18,529 nucleotides of DNA, from the NCBI GenBank assembly GCA_028717525.1, contig JAQUNT010000004.1:1-18529 (forward strand), in the 5' to 3' direction. How positions within the stretch are numbered: position 1 is the stretch's first letter; each line of letters opens with the position of its first letter. A program made the position numbers and the translations under genes. Under the pieces are notes generated by a model that was not told the DNA's origin, did no database searches, and saw nothing but the letters and a program-made list of their open reading frames with translations. This DNA is from Elusimicrobiota bacterium (lineage in GTDB: Bacteria > Elusimicrobiota > Elusimicrobia > UBA1565 > UBA9628). Below are positions 1 to 12,000 of this stretch, piece by piece.

Positions 1-3000
1 CACCGTGCCCACAGCCGCGATCGCCGGCGCCCCCTCGAGGACCACGAAGGCCGAGAAGTGGTCCACGCTCACGGTGATGGTCTTGTTGAACTCGTCAAGG
101 CGGCGGTTGGTGGTCTCCGCGACGAAGCGCCCCAAGGTGGAGTTGTAGAAGTACACGTTGACGTTGTCCGGGTTGAACGTGCCGGTGGAGAGGGCGGGCA
201 GATAGGAAAGGGTCAGGTCCGCCCTCTGCTTGAGCTGGTGGCGCACCCCCGCGGGCAGGAAGATGTTGTAGAAGGAAGAGATGGGGTTGGCGCCGTTGAC
301 CGTGCTCGTGGAGTAGGCCAGGCCCCGATAGGCCGCGATGGCCGCGGCCAGCTCGGAAGGATAGGCTGAGAGCTTCGCGAGCACCTTGACGCTCTCCGGG
401 ACGTAGCCCATGGTGCGCAGGGCCAGGTTCTTGGCCTGGTTCTGGTCCAGGCCCTTGCCCAGACCGAGCTCCAAAGTCCGGGTCGAGACCACCAGCCCGC
501 TGTCCTCCTCCGCGAAGGAGCCGGCCTGCAGGTCCACCTTGCCGCGCTCCGAGTTGCCGTTGGCCTCGTCCTCGGACGTGGGCTCGAGCTCGATGGTGCA
601 GCCCTGGATGTTGGTGCACTTGGAGGTCGCGTTGGAAGTCACGCCCGCGTAGAAGTCGAAGACCCGGCCCTCCTCGTAGGAGCGGCCCTGGAGCCGGCCC
701 AGCCAGAAGTAGGTCTGCGGGTCGATCATCTCCTGGGCGTAAGCGGTGAGGCGCAGGCTGAAGCTGGCCTCGTTGGCCGCGGCGCGGTAGACCACGGTGA
801 TCTGACGGCGGTCGCCGGACAGCGTTTTCTCCCCGCCCAGCATCCGCCCGGTCCCGTCGGGGGCCGTGTAGTTCTTGCCCTCGGAGTTGCAGGTCGATAC
901 CGAGACGATGAGGTCGAGGTCGTCGTCCGAATCGAACTTCTTGCGCAGGCTCTTGTTGCACTGGAACTTGATCTGAAACTGGTCTTGGCCCAAGGTCTTC
1001 CGGGACGCGAGCACGCAGTCGAGGTCCGCGGAGACGTAGGTCAGGTCCATGGTCTTGCTCGAGGTGGACTCCACCACGGCGAAAGTCACCGCGGCCGGGC
1101 TGCCGTTGGGGTCGAGCGGCTGGCTGATGCTGGAGGCCTTGTCCTTGGGCAGGATCACGATGTCGTAGGCGATGCCGGGCTTGAAGCCGGAGATGGAGTA
1201 GGAGTTCACGGTCTTGGCCGCGGCGTCATAGTCAACCGAGCCCACCAGGAACTCGCCCTGGGCGAAATTGGCCGCGGCCACGCCGCCGATCTCGCCGTCG
1301 GTGGGCGCCGTGCCGTCGAACTTGACGATGGTGCCGGAGAGCGAGGCGCCGCGCTGGAGCACGATGGAGTTGCCGGGCTTGACGCAGTCCGAGGTCGCGC
1401 TGCCGTCCGCCGCGGTGATGCTGCCGCGCAGGCTGGCGCTGCTCAGGACCACCTTGGCCTTGCAGACCTGGTAGCCGAGGCTGGTCACGTTCATGGCGAA
1501 GACCAAAGTGCCCGTGGAGAGCCCGGTCACGTCGACATAGCCCGTGCCGTCGCTGCTCTCCGCGATGTCGCCCAGGGGGTTGCTCAGCGGCACGGTCGGG
1601 GTGACGTTGTCCGCGCCGTAGGGCTGCAGATTGACCGCGGCGGCCGGGTAGCCGCGCTGGTCGCCGAAGGGATAGGAGAGCGCTCCGCCGGAGGCGGCGT
1701 CGACCACCGTCACCTGCGCGGTCACCCCGGCCAGAAGCGGCTGAAGCACGAAGTCGAGCGTGGCGGTGGAGATGATCACGTTGCGCTTGGTGATTTGCCC
1801 GTAGCGCACGCCGTCCGAGGCCAGGTTGCCGTCGCGCGGGGCCACGGTCACGTCGAACTGGCTGGAGACCGCGGTGGCGACCCAGAGCGAGTAGGCGCCC
1901 TGACCGTTGGTCATGGTCACCACGTTCATCTGGGTGAGGCCGAACGAGGGCGACGCGCTCAGCTTGATCCCGCCCAGGGCCGCGCCCGTAGGAGTGGAGA
2001 CCACCACCCCCTTGATGGACTGGCCTTGGTTGAGCTGGATGACCCCGACGTCCATGATCTGGCCCGGCTGGGGGGTCAGGCCCGAGATCGTGGCCGGGGC
2101 GTACATCTGGCTGCCGCCGGCCAGGAAGCTCGGGTCCCAGGTGAGCTGGGCCAGCCTAAGGTCGTAGGAGACGCTCGGCAGCAGGGGCCCGACCATGAAG
2201 GTGCCGTCCGCCTGCACCGGGCGCGCCGCGACCGAGGAGGCGGCCTGCGCGAAGCCGCCCTCCACCCACGGGTTGGCCTTGGCCGTGATCTGGAAGTTGG
2301 GCGCCAGCAAGGTGGCGTTGTTGGCGTTGATGAGCGACCCGGTGTTGGCGTCCTGCATCCGGCCCGTGAGGTAGGCGGCGCGCTGCATCAGGATCGTGGG
2401 CAGGACGATGTTCGACTGGAGATCGAACTTGACCGGCCGTCCCGCGTACTTGATGGGATAGATCGTCCCGGCGACGCTGAGGGTGTAGCCGCTGCCTACG
2501 GGCAGGTTGGAGAAGCTGTAGTCGACCGAGTTGGCCGCGATGCCCAGGTTGACGTCGCCCAGATACGCCGTGGTCGAGCGGATGACCTCCTGACGCGCGT
2601 TGGTCACGCTCAGGTTGAAGATCCGGGCGTCCTGCAGGCCGTTGTCCAGGGCGATGCTCCCCGCCGCCCGGTAGCCGTCGCTCAAGGTCAAGGTCACGCT
2701 GGAGACGCTCGCTCCCGCCACGTTGACGACCTGGCCCGCCGCCGGCACCAGCACGTCGCAGGTCGCGCAGGCGCGCAGGTCCAGGGTTTGCACGTAGTAG
2801 ACGCCCGTCGGCACGTCGCGGATCGTCCAGGTGCCCGACTCGGCCAGGAATCCCACGCGCGAGGTCGCGGGGTTGAACACCGTGGAGATGGCCACCTTGA
2901 ACTGCGCCATGTCCTGCAGGACCGCGGTCACGCGGGCCGCGGTCTTGGACAGCCCGGAGGGATAGCCCACGGGCGCGTAGTCCGTGGCGTTGGCCTTGAT

Positions 3001-6000
3001 GCTGGCGTTGGTGTTGAACAGGGCGTTGGTGACCTGGTTGTTGATGGAGCCGGAGATGGAGAAGGTCTGCGGAGAGAGGTCCGCGAACACCGTCGAGGTG
3101 GAGCCGTCCACGATCGTCACGCGGACTTTCTTGGTCTGTCCGGTCGTGGCATAATAGAGGGTGATTTCGTCCGTCTCCGTCGCCATGTTGGTCAAGGTGA
3201 AGCTCGACGAGATGTCGCTGGCCCCGCAGTAGCCGCCCGCATTCGGCGGGTTGCCGCTGGGCTGGCAGACGAAGTTGGACAGCCCGGTGGAGACTCCGAT
3301 GCTGAACTGGCGCCCCACGTTCTCCGGATGCCTGGCCGAGGCGATGGTCAGCCCCTCCAGAGTGACATTGACGAAGTCGTTGTTGCCCAGCTTGATGGCG
3401 CCCTGGAGGACCCCGGAACTCGCGGCGAAATTGAAATTGACCGTGCCCGGGGCCAGGACCGGCGGCGGGTCGCCCTGCGATTCGAGGCGGGGCCCGACAT
3501 GGCCGTCCACGTTGACATAGACTTGGTAGGTCGCGCCCGCGGTGAGGCCCTTGAGGTAGCAGGTGGTGGACTTGTTGACCGCGCCTCCGCTCATGTAGAA
3601 GTCCGTGGCCCCGAAGTTGAGCGCGCCCGGCGACCAGGCGCTGGCCCAGATGTGCAGGTTGTCCCCGTTCGTGGGGGAGCCGAAGGTGACGGTCACCGTG
3701 ACGGAGGAGCCCGTGTCGGTCCAGGCCGGGAAGTCCACCGGGCCCGGAGCCGGGACCCAGATCGGGCCGGTGGTGATGGCAGGCAGGCCGTTGGTGTTGG
3801 CGCCCAGGAGGTAATACCCGGGGTCCAAGTTGGCGACCGTATAGGTCCCGCTCAGCACCGCCGCGGGCAGGTACACGCCGCCGCCGCCGCTGGCGGTGCT
3901 GGACAGGGACACGGCGCTGACCGAGATGTACAGGCCGTCCGGGTTGGAGGGGACGGCCACCTGCCCCGAGACCGAACTCTTGGGCGTGAGCGGAGGCAGG
4001 CTCAAAATGGTCTTGCCCGGGGCGACATAGACCGTGGCGCTCGACACGCTGAAGCCCGGCAGGCTGGCCTGCACGGCGTAGGTCCCCGCGGCCACGGTGA
4101 ACTTCAGCGAGGTGCGGGCGATGAACATCTGGCTGCCGGCATCCCACTGGCCGCCGTCGTCGACCGTGGTCGTGCCGGCCGCGACGCGCAGCGAGGAATA
4201 GTAGGTCTGGGCCGCGCCCGCGGCGGCGCCGGAGGACGCGACCTGCAGGCTGCCCCAGAGGTCCACGGCCTGCGTCGAATAGCTGACGTTCGAGATCGAG
4301 GGCGCGACCAGCAGGACGGCGGCGCGGCCCATGGCGATGTCCAGGCCTCCGGCCGAGTTGGTCGAGCCCGCCAGAGACGGGGTCAGGGCCGTGAAGGTGG
4401 AGACGCGGCCGGAGCCGTCCATGGTCAGGCTCAGGCTTCCGTCGAGGAAGTCCGCACGGGTCAAGAAGAGGTTGTAGGACCCGGCCGCGACGCCGGGCAG
4501 GGAGTAGCCCCCGGCCGAGTCGGTGAGCTTGGCCATGTTGCTGCTGGGCCCGTAGAGCTGCACATTGGCCCCGGCCAGCGGCTTATTGGGCGAGACGCCC
4601 CCGTCCAGGACGCGGCCGGAGAGCTTGGGCAGGACCACGGACACGCGCAGGTCGTCATTGTGAACCCCGCCGCCGCCTAGTTCGACGCGCGCGTAGTAAA
4701 GGCCGCCGGGGACTTTGACGCCTTCATTGAGCCAGGAGCTGTAGCGGCCGTCCCAGGCGATCTGGCCCAGGCCGGGCTGGCCCGTGCCCCAGCTCTCCCA
4801 GACCGGGCTCGGGGCCACGCCGGGCTTGAACGGCAGGGAGCTGACCAGGACGTGCCAGCTCTGGCCGGGGTCGCCCAGGTTGAAGTTGAAGAAGACCACG
4901 GCCACGCCCGAGTTGATGTTGATGGTGGCCGACGAAGCGCCGGCCCCGTAGGAGACCGTGGCCACCGAGACCCCGGTCAGGGCGTTGTTGGGCAGGGCGG
5001 TCATGCCGTAATAGAAGGTCGTGGGGCCGCTGAGGTCGTAGAAGACCTCCATGTTCTTGGAGCCCGTGGACGCGGAATAGGCGTAGAAGGGGACCGAAGA
5101 CTGGCCGGTCGCGAAGCTCAAGGCCAGGACGTTGGTCGTGGGGCCGGCGAGGCCGGTCGAGAATCCGACGTCCGGGTCGAGCACGAACTGGCCCTGGTTG
5201 TAGTCGTAGGACTTGCCGCTCAAGGTCGCCGTGTAGGGAGCCGTGGCCGGGCTGACGTTGCCGCAGACATCCCGCGCCGCCATGGTCTGCGCGTCCGAGA
5301 GCACGCCTTGGGTGAGCGAAAAATAGGGATTGACGGGCTGCAGGGCCGCCGGCGGCCCCCGCACCACCCGCACCACGGGCGAGCCGGCGGCCAGGGCCTG
5401 GGCTGTGGTGTCGCCGTTGAGCGCCGAGGTCATGGTGAAGGTATGGCTGGAGAGCTGGCAGCCGGCGTAGAGCGAGTTGTACACGAATCTGACCTTCTGG
5501 CCGGCCAAGAGATAGGGGCTGGATTGCAGGGTCAAGATGGCGGACATGGCGTCGGCGCTCAGCGTGTAGTTCAGGGCGACCGTACTGACCACCGTGGGCG
5601 CCGCCGCAGGCGTGAAGCCCGGCGGCAGGCTGAAGCCGACCCGGCCTCCGGCCCGGATGCCGTGGTCGCCGGCCGTATAGACGACGGTCAAGGAGGCCGG
5701 CTCGCCCGCCGCGGCCGTGGACGGCAGGATGGAGGCCGTGCCCTCGCCGGCCCAGTTGCCGCCCTCCTGCCAGCCGGCGTCGCGCATGGTCAGATTGATC
5801 CCCGTCAGGGGGGCGGTGGCGTACACGACCTCCGCGCCCTGGCCGCCCGGGGCGTAGACGGTGCGCGGGTCGTTCTCGTCGAGCAGGAAGTCCTCGTTGA
5901 CGTCGAGCCAGGCCTGGACATAGAAGGGCTGGCCGGTGGACACGGATAGGCTGTAATGGTAAGGGGACGAGGAGGCCAGGACGAACATGCTCGTCGAAAC

Positions 6001-9000
6001 CACGGGCTGACCCGCGAAGCCGGAGTCGGCCCAGAACTCGACGCGCAGGGTCGCCGAGGACTTCCCGTCGTAGAAGACTTGCCCGCTGACCTCGGCGCCG
6101 CCCGCCGGGGCGCGGGAGGAGATGGCGATGTCCGCTCCGGGGGCGCCCGACGTCGAGACCAGTATCCCGGTGGGGGAGCCGTAGTAGCCCTTGTCCTCGC
6201 CCGCGTCGGGCACGCCGTTGGCGTTGACGTCCACCCAGGCCTCGACATAGAAGGTGGAGCCCACGGCCAGCTCGGTGAAGCTGTAGGCTCCGGGCCCGGC
6301 CATGGCGAAGGTGTTCAGGGGCGAGGCGAAAGCGCTGTCCGCGAACAAGCCGACCAGCATGTCGCCGCCCTGGCCCCCGGCGTAGGACACGCTGCCGGAG
6401 ATGCTGCCGGTCATCCCCTTCAAGGCCAGATTGAAGGTGGCCGAACTCAGGCCCGCGGCGTAGGGCGAGACGGCGATGGTATAGACCCCGTCCGAGGCCA
6501 GCGGGAAGCCGAGTATCTGGGAGTTCCCGCCGCCCGCGCCGCCGTCATCGGAGGCCACCCAGGTGTTGCTCGAATCGTAGAGCCGCAGCGGGATGTCGTA
6601 GAAGTTGAGCGCCTCGGCGTTGATCGTGACGCTCTGCCCGCGGCTGCCGGAGAAGGTGTAAAGGCGCTGGTAGGCGTCGTTCTGGTCCGGGGCGGTGCAG
6701 TCGTCGGGGGTGATGGTGGCGCTCAAGGACGAGCTATAGGCGATGGGCCGGCGGTTGCAGACGCTGACCGGGACGCTCTGGGCGCCCATCCCGGAATACG
6801 AGAAGCCGCCGGAGGCCGAGAAGCCCACGGGGTCGCCGGCGTCCATGATCCCGTCGTTGTTGACGTCCACGAATGCCTGCACCTGGTAGGTCCCGGCCGG
6901 GACGTTGTCGAAGCGGTAGGACCAGGGCCCGCCCGAGCCGAAGGGCCCGGTCGAGGTGCGGATCGGCACGCTCTGCCCTTGGGACAACAAGGCCGCGCGC
7001 ACCGTGCCGGAGTTGACCAAGGCCCCGGCCCTGTTGTAGGTCAGGGTCCCTGACAGCACGGCCGCGGTGGAGGGGTTGACGAGCATGCCGTAGACGTCGG
7101 CATTGCTCTTGTCCGGTCTGCCGCCCACGTCGAAGCGGTCGATGACGATAAGGATCCGCCCCCCGCCCAGCACCGCGGGGCCCTGGAACGGGGCCTTGCC
7201 CGAGGCCACGCTGGCGTAGACCTCGTCCGCTTTCACCAGCACGCCCTGGGCATTGTAGCCCCGGTGGCGCAGGGTGGCCGCGGACGAGCCTTGCGCGTCG
7301 TTGAAGCCCAAATCGTACTTGCCCCCGTCCCACACCACACCGGGATAGGACTGGCTGGTGACGGGGTCGCTGGTGACCGCGAAGCGGCTCACCACCCCGC
7401 CGGTGGAGGACACGATGGCGGCTGAGATGTTCCAGTTGCCGCTGGGCGGCCCGCCCACTTGGTTCTGCCAAGCCACGAAGAAGTTGCTGCCGTTGCTGGC
7501 CACCCACGGCCGCATGTCGCTGGGGTAGGCGCCCTGGTTGACGTAGAACTCGGGCCCCACCACGCCGGTGGTCGAGACCAGGACGCCTTTGATGTCGTAG
7601 TCGTAGCCGTTGCCCAGCCTCTGGTCGTCGTGCCAGACCACCAGGTACTTCCCGGCCCCGAAAGCCACCTGCGGCTCGCTCCGGCTGAAAGCGCCCACGG
7701 ATACGGAGATCGGGCCTGCCCCCAAGTTGCCGTCGGGCTTGACGAACTGGCCGTAGGTGTTGCCCGCGGAGAAGGTCGTGGACCACACCACGAAGTAGTT
7801 GGCCCCGTCGAAAGCCACGCCGGCGTCTTTGGTCGGGCCCGCGCCCACCTCGATGGTGGAGCCGACCAGGCCGCCGGAGGGGCTGACGAGCCGGGCCTGG
7901 AGCTTGTAGCTGGGGCCGGCGCAGGCGGAGACCAGCAGGAAGTTGGAGCCGTCGTAGGCCGCGTGCGGGGCCGACTCGCCGCACCAGGGGGCATCGTCCT
8001 TGCTGATGAACACCGGCGCGCCGGCCAGGACCCCGGCCTGGGTCATGAACCGGGCTCCCACGCCGATGGGGCCGTTGACCCGGCCGACCTGGTAGGGCAC
8101 GAAGAACATCCCCGCTCCGAAAGCCGAGCCGACGGCGAACTCGTCGTCGTCCGTGTCCGCGACGGGGATCTCGCCCGACCCGGAAGCATGGTTCCGGCCC
8201 GCAATCTGGAGGCTCAGCCGCGCCGTGGCGGCGTCGAAGTCCATTCCGTTGGAGGAGAAGCCAGTCGCGAGCACCGTGTTGGAGTCCAGGACCACCAGGT
8301 CGAAGCCGACGTCGTCCTGGCCGGCCGGGCCGCTGAAGGTCGCCGAGGAGACCAGGTTGAGGTCGGTGTCGTACCTGAGGGCCAGGTAGTCCGCGCTGCC
8401 TGACGCCACGACGGATCCGGCCACGTAGAGCCCGCCGTCCGGCCCGGTCTTGACGGTCCCGGGAAGGTCGTTGCTGAAGCCGGTGAGCGTGTAGGTGGCG
8501 GATTGGCCGCTGTAGGCCAAGGTGGTGGCGTCGAACTTGCGCAGAGCCAGCCAAGCTCCGCTGGTGCTCACGTCCATCAGGAAGAGGCTCCCTTTCGAGT
8601 AGGCGGCCATGTTGGCATCGACCCTGGACGCGGTCAGGCTGGTCACGTCCACGGAAGCCAGCACCGAGGACAGCCCGGAGTCGTAGCGGCTGAGCAGCTT
8701 GGGCGCGCCGGCCGTGCGCGAGCTGAACTGGACGGTGTAGATGCTGCCGGCCCCGTCCGCGGCGATGGACCCGGCGCCGCTGTAGGCCTCCGCCTTGCTG
8801 GCCTGCAGGGTCAAGGTGGCGAGATCGTACTTGGCCACGTAGTTCGAGCCGCCGGAGCCGCCGTCAAGGTGCACGAAGAGGTAGCCCTGGGACACAATCA
8901 TCGCGTTGGGATAGGGGCCCGGCAGGCCGGGGCTGACCGTGAGCAGCCTTTGCAAGGACGGGCCGAACTTGACGAGGTAGCTCAGCTTATGTTCGCCTTC

Positions 9001-12000
9001 CCGTTCGTTGGTGTAGACGTTGCCGTCATCGTCCAAAGCGAAGGCCTCGCCGCTCTCCAGGCCCTGCAGGGTCGCAGAGGCCAGCATCGTGCCCGAGGCG
9101 TCGTACTTGACGATGCCGGAGGCCTGCGGCATGCCGACAGCCGCCTCGGCGCTGGAATGGAAGAGGACGTAGGCGTAAGGCCCGCCCGCAGACCGGGTGT
9201 CGAGCAGAACATGGTAGCCGGTCTCGTTCCAGCCCAGGTCGTTGGAGATGCTCGCCCCGCCCGGCTGGTCGAAGCCGCCCGCGAAGCTGACGGGGATCGG
9301 ATAGGCGGAGAGAGCGAGGTTGATGCCGGTCCGAGTGACGCCGGCCGCGTTGATGGTGATGGTCGGGGCCGTGACCGCGTAGGGGTCTCCGCCCTGCGGC
9401 TGATCTTTGCCGCCGAGCCTGATGAAGGCCTCGACCTGGTAGGGGACCGGGCTGGTGGCCACGAAGACGCTGTAGGGCCCGGTCGAAGGCAGGACCTCCT
9501 CGTTAGAGGGGACGCCCGAGACCGCGGCGCTGGACTTGGCCGAGAAATGGACGGCTCCGTCCTGCAGCGCGCTGATGAAGCCGCTGATCGTCCCGAAATC
9601 CCTTACCGCGATGTCGGCGCCGCTGACCGAGGCGCCCCAGGCGAGGGAAAGCGGCTCCGACCGGAACTTCCCGCCGCCGACGCGCAGGGAGTTGTAGGCC
9701 CCGCTGGGCATGCCGGAGCCGTGGTCCGCGCAGCTGCCGTCGCCCAGCCAGGCCGTCATGTAGAAATCGTTCGGAGTGGGCAGGCGGGTGAAGCTGAAGG
9801 GCCCCGGGGCCGTGAGGGCGTGCGAGCTGTAGGTCAGCGAGGGCGGGAAGATGTCCGCCGACTGCGTCGATATGGCCACGCAGAGCACGCCCGAGCCAAG
9901 GCCCGAATACGAGACCGTGCCCTGGATGCTGCCCTCCCCCGCGGCGTCGAGGTCGGCCTTCAGCGTGTGCCAGGACCAGCGCGTCCCGTCCCAGTCCCGG
10001 CCCGTCAGGAGCACGGTGGTCGAGCTCACGGCGGCGGCCCCGCCGATGAGGGACGAGCCGGAGCCCTCTGGGAAGCCCGAGACGACGTCGCTCAAGGGGT
10101 TGAGGAACGGGTCGTAGCGCTGCATTGTGTAATACGGGTCGCCGCCCAAGCCGAGCGTCCCGTCCGGCAGGAGCAGCATCCCGTTGGGCAGCAGCGGGAC
10201 CGCGGCCGAGGCCACGAGGTCCAGGCCGCCGGTGTATTTGACCAGGTAGCCTGTGGCGCCGCTGGTGTAGGCGGCGTAGACGAAGCCGCTGGACGGGTCG
10301 GCCGCGAGCCCAAGGGAGCTCTCCGGAGGCAGGCCGTCCTGCGGCGGCACCGCGGAGGAGACGAACACCAGCGCGGAGTTGAAGCGCAACAGGGCCAGGG
10401 GCGCGGCCTGGGAGTTGGACTTGGCCGCGGCCAAGGTGAAGTACAGGTCGCCGCTGCCGCTGAAGCCGATGAAGCCGCCGCCCAGCTGGGTGTGCGAGGA
10501 GACGCCCGCGGCCCAGAGGTCCCAGGAGGTCCCGGCCGCCGCGTCCGAGAGGTCCCCGGGGTTGAGCTTGTTGAGGCTGATGGAGAGGGGCGGGCCGGTC
10601 GATAGGGCCACGTAGACGTAGCCGTTGTCCAGGCCCACGAGCTGGCGGAACTCTTTGTCGCCGGGAGTCTTGAGGAAGTCGCGGGAGGCCAGCTCCTGCA
10701 GGTTCGCGCTGTACTTCTTGACGAAGTAATTGCCGTAGGGATAGGTACCGGTCGAGGCGTAGCCGGCCACGTAGAGGTTCCCGGTGCCGGGGTCCAGGGC
10801 CATGTTGTTGAATTCCGCGCCCCAGGACGAGGAGCCGGATAGGGTGATGGAGGAGATCTTGTTGCCCAGGGAGTCGTAGCGCACCAGCACCGCGGTCGTG
10901 CGGCCCGTCTCGGAGCTTGCGCCCGCCACGTAGACGTCTCCGGTGGCCGTGCTGACCACGATGCCGCCGTGTACGAGAGCGTCGCCGGCGCTCGAATAGA
11001 CGGCTCCCATAGCATCGGTGAACAGCCCGCTGAAGGTCCCGCCGCCGCCGCCGCCGCTGAGGTCGAGCCTGACCGTGGCGGCCTGGCAGTTCGGCTGTCC
11101 GCTGGCGCAGGAGCCGCCCGTCACGAAGACCTGGCTGGCGTCCGCGACCGCCAGGTCCCCGGCCCAGCCGCCGCTGCCCCCGACCCCGCTGAAGGTCGCG
11201 GAGGAGAGCAGCACCAGCTCGGGGCTGTACTTGAGGGCGAGGTATTCCGGCACGGCCCCGGAGACCGAGGTCGCGACCACGTAGAGGTTGTCGTCAGGCC
11301 CGGTGTGGATGCGCGCGGTGTACATCTCCGGGCTGGCCGGGCTGAAGGTGGCGGAGACTCCGGTGTCAACGAAGCTGGTGGTGAACTTGCGCACGTGGAC
11401 CGTGGGGGTCGGGGCCGCGGTGGAGAAAGCGACGTAGAGGTTGCCGCCCGCATAGGCCAGGCACTCGTTGTCCGAATTGGAGACCAAGGAGCTGACGTCC
11501 TGCACCAAGGTCGGCGCCGAGCCCGTGGCGAAGCTGGCCGGATACTTCAAGAGCCGCGTGATTCGCGGGGTGTCGTCGTTCGTGGCCAGCATGTAGAGCT
11601 CGCCCGTCCCGCTCAGGGCCAGGCCGTCGGCGTGCGACATCCCGCTGCCATAGGTGGTGGAGGACTGGATGACCAGGTCTGGGCTGGTCCTGACCAGTCC
11701 CGCCGAGGGCCCGACCCCGTAGAGGGACGCCCCGTCCCACTTCAAGACATTGCCGAACCCCCCGCTCATGGGGAAGTGCAAGGAGTCCACGAAGTTCAGG
11801 TTCTGGTCGTACTTGCTCCAGTAGCGGTCGGTGCCGTCCGAGTTCTGCTGGCTCACGTAGACGTTGCCGGAGGAGTCCAAGGTCATCCCGTGTCCGGCGT
11901 CCGGCGAGTCGAGTGTCGCGGAGGACAGCACGACGCCGCTTCCGTCGTAGCGGACCAGGACGTTGACGTCCGACCGCAGCGAGGAGGTGGAGGCGAAGAG

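Noticed and set aside
985..4680. A 1,231-codon open reading frame on the plus strand.
   Set aside because: It lies in exact codon register opposite the giant minus-strand gene. In that register a stop appears only where the real gene uses TTA, CTA or TCA, which are rare here because nearly all codons end in G or C. Its own stop at 4678-4680 is the complement of a CTA Leu codon. The product is a low-complexity Arg/Gly/Val/His-rich chain with no domain.
11038..11058. Phase-variable simple repeat.
   Set aside because: The run is a triplet repeat within a Gly linker, so length change would not switch the frame, and it is short.
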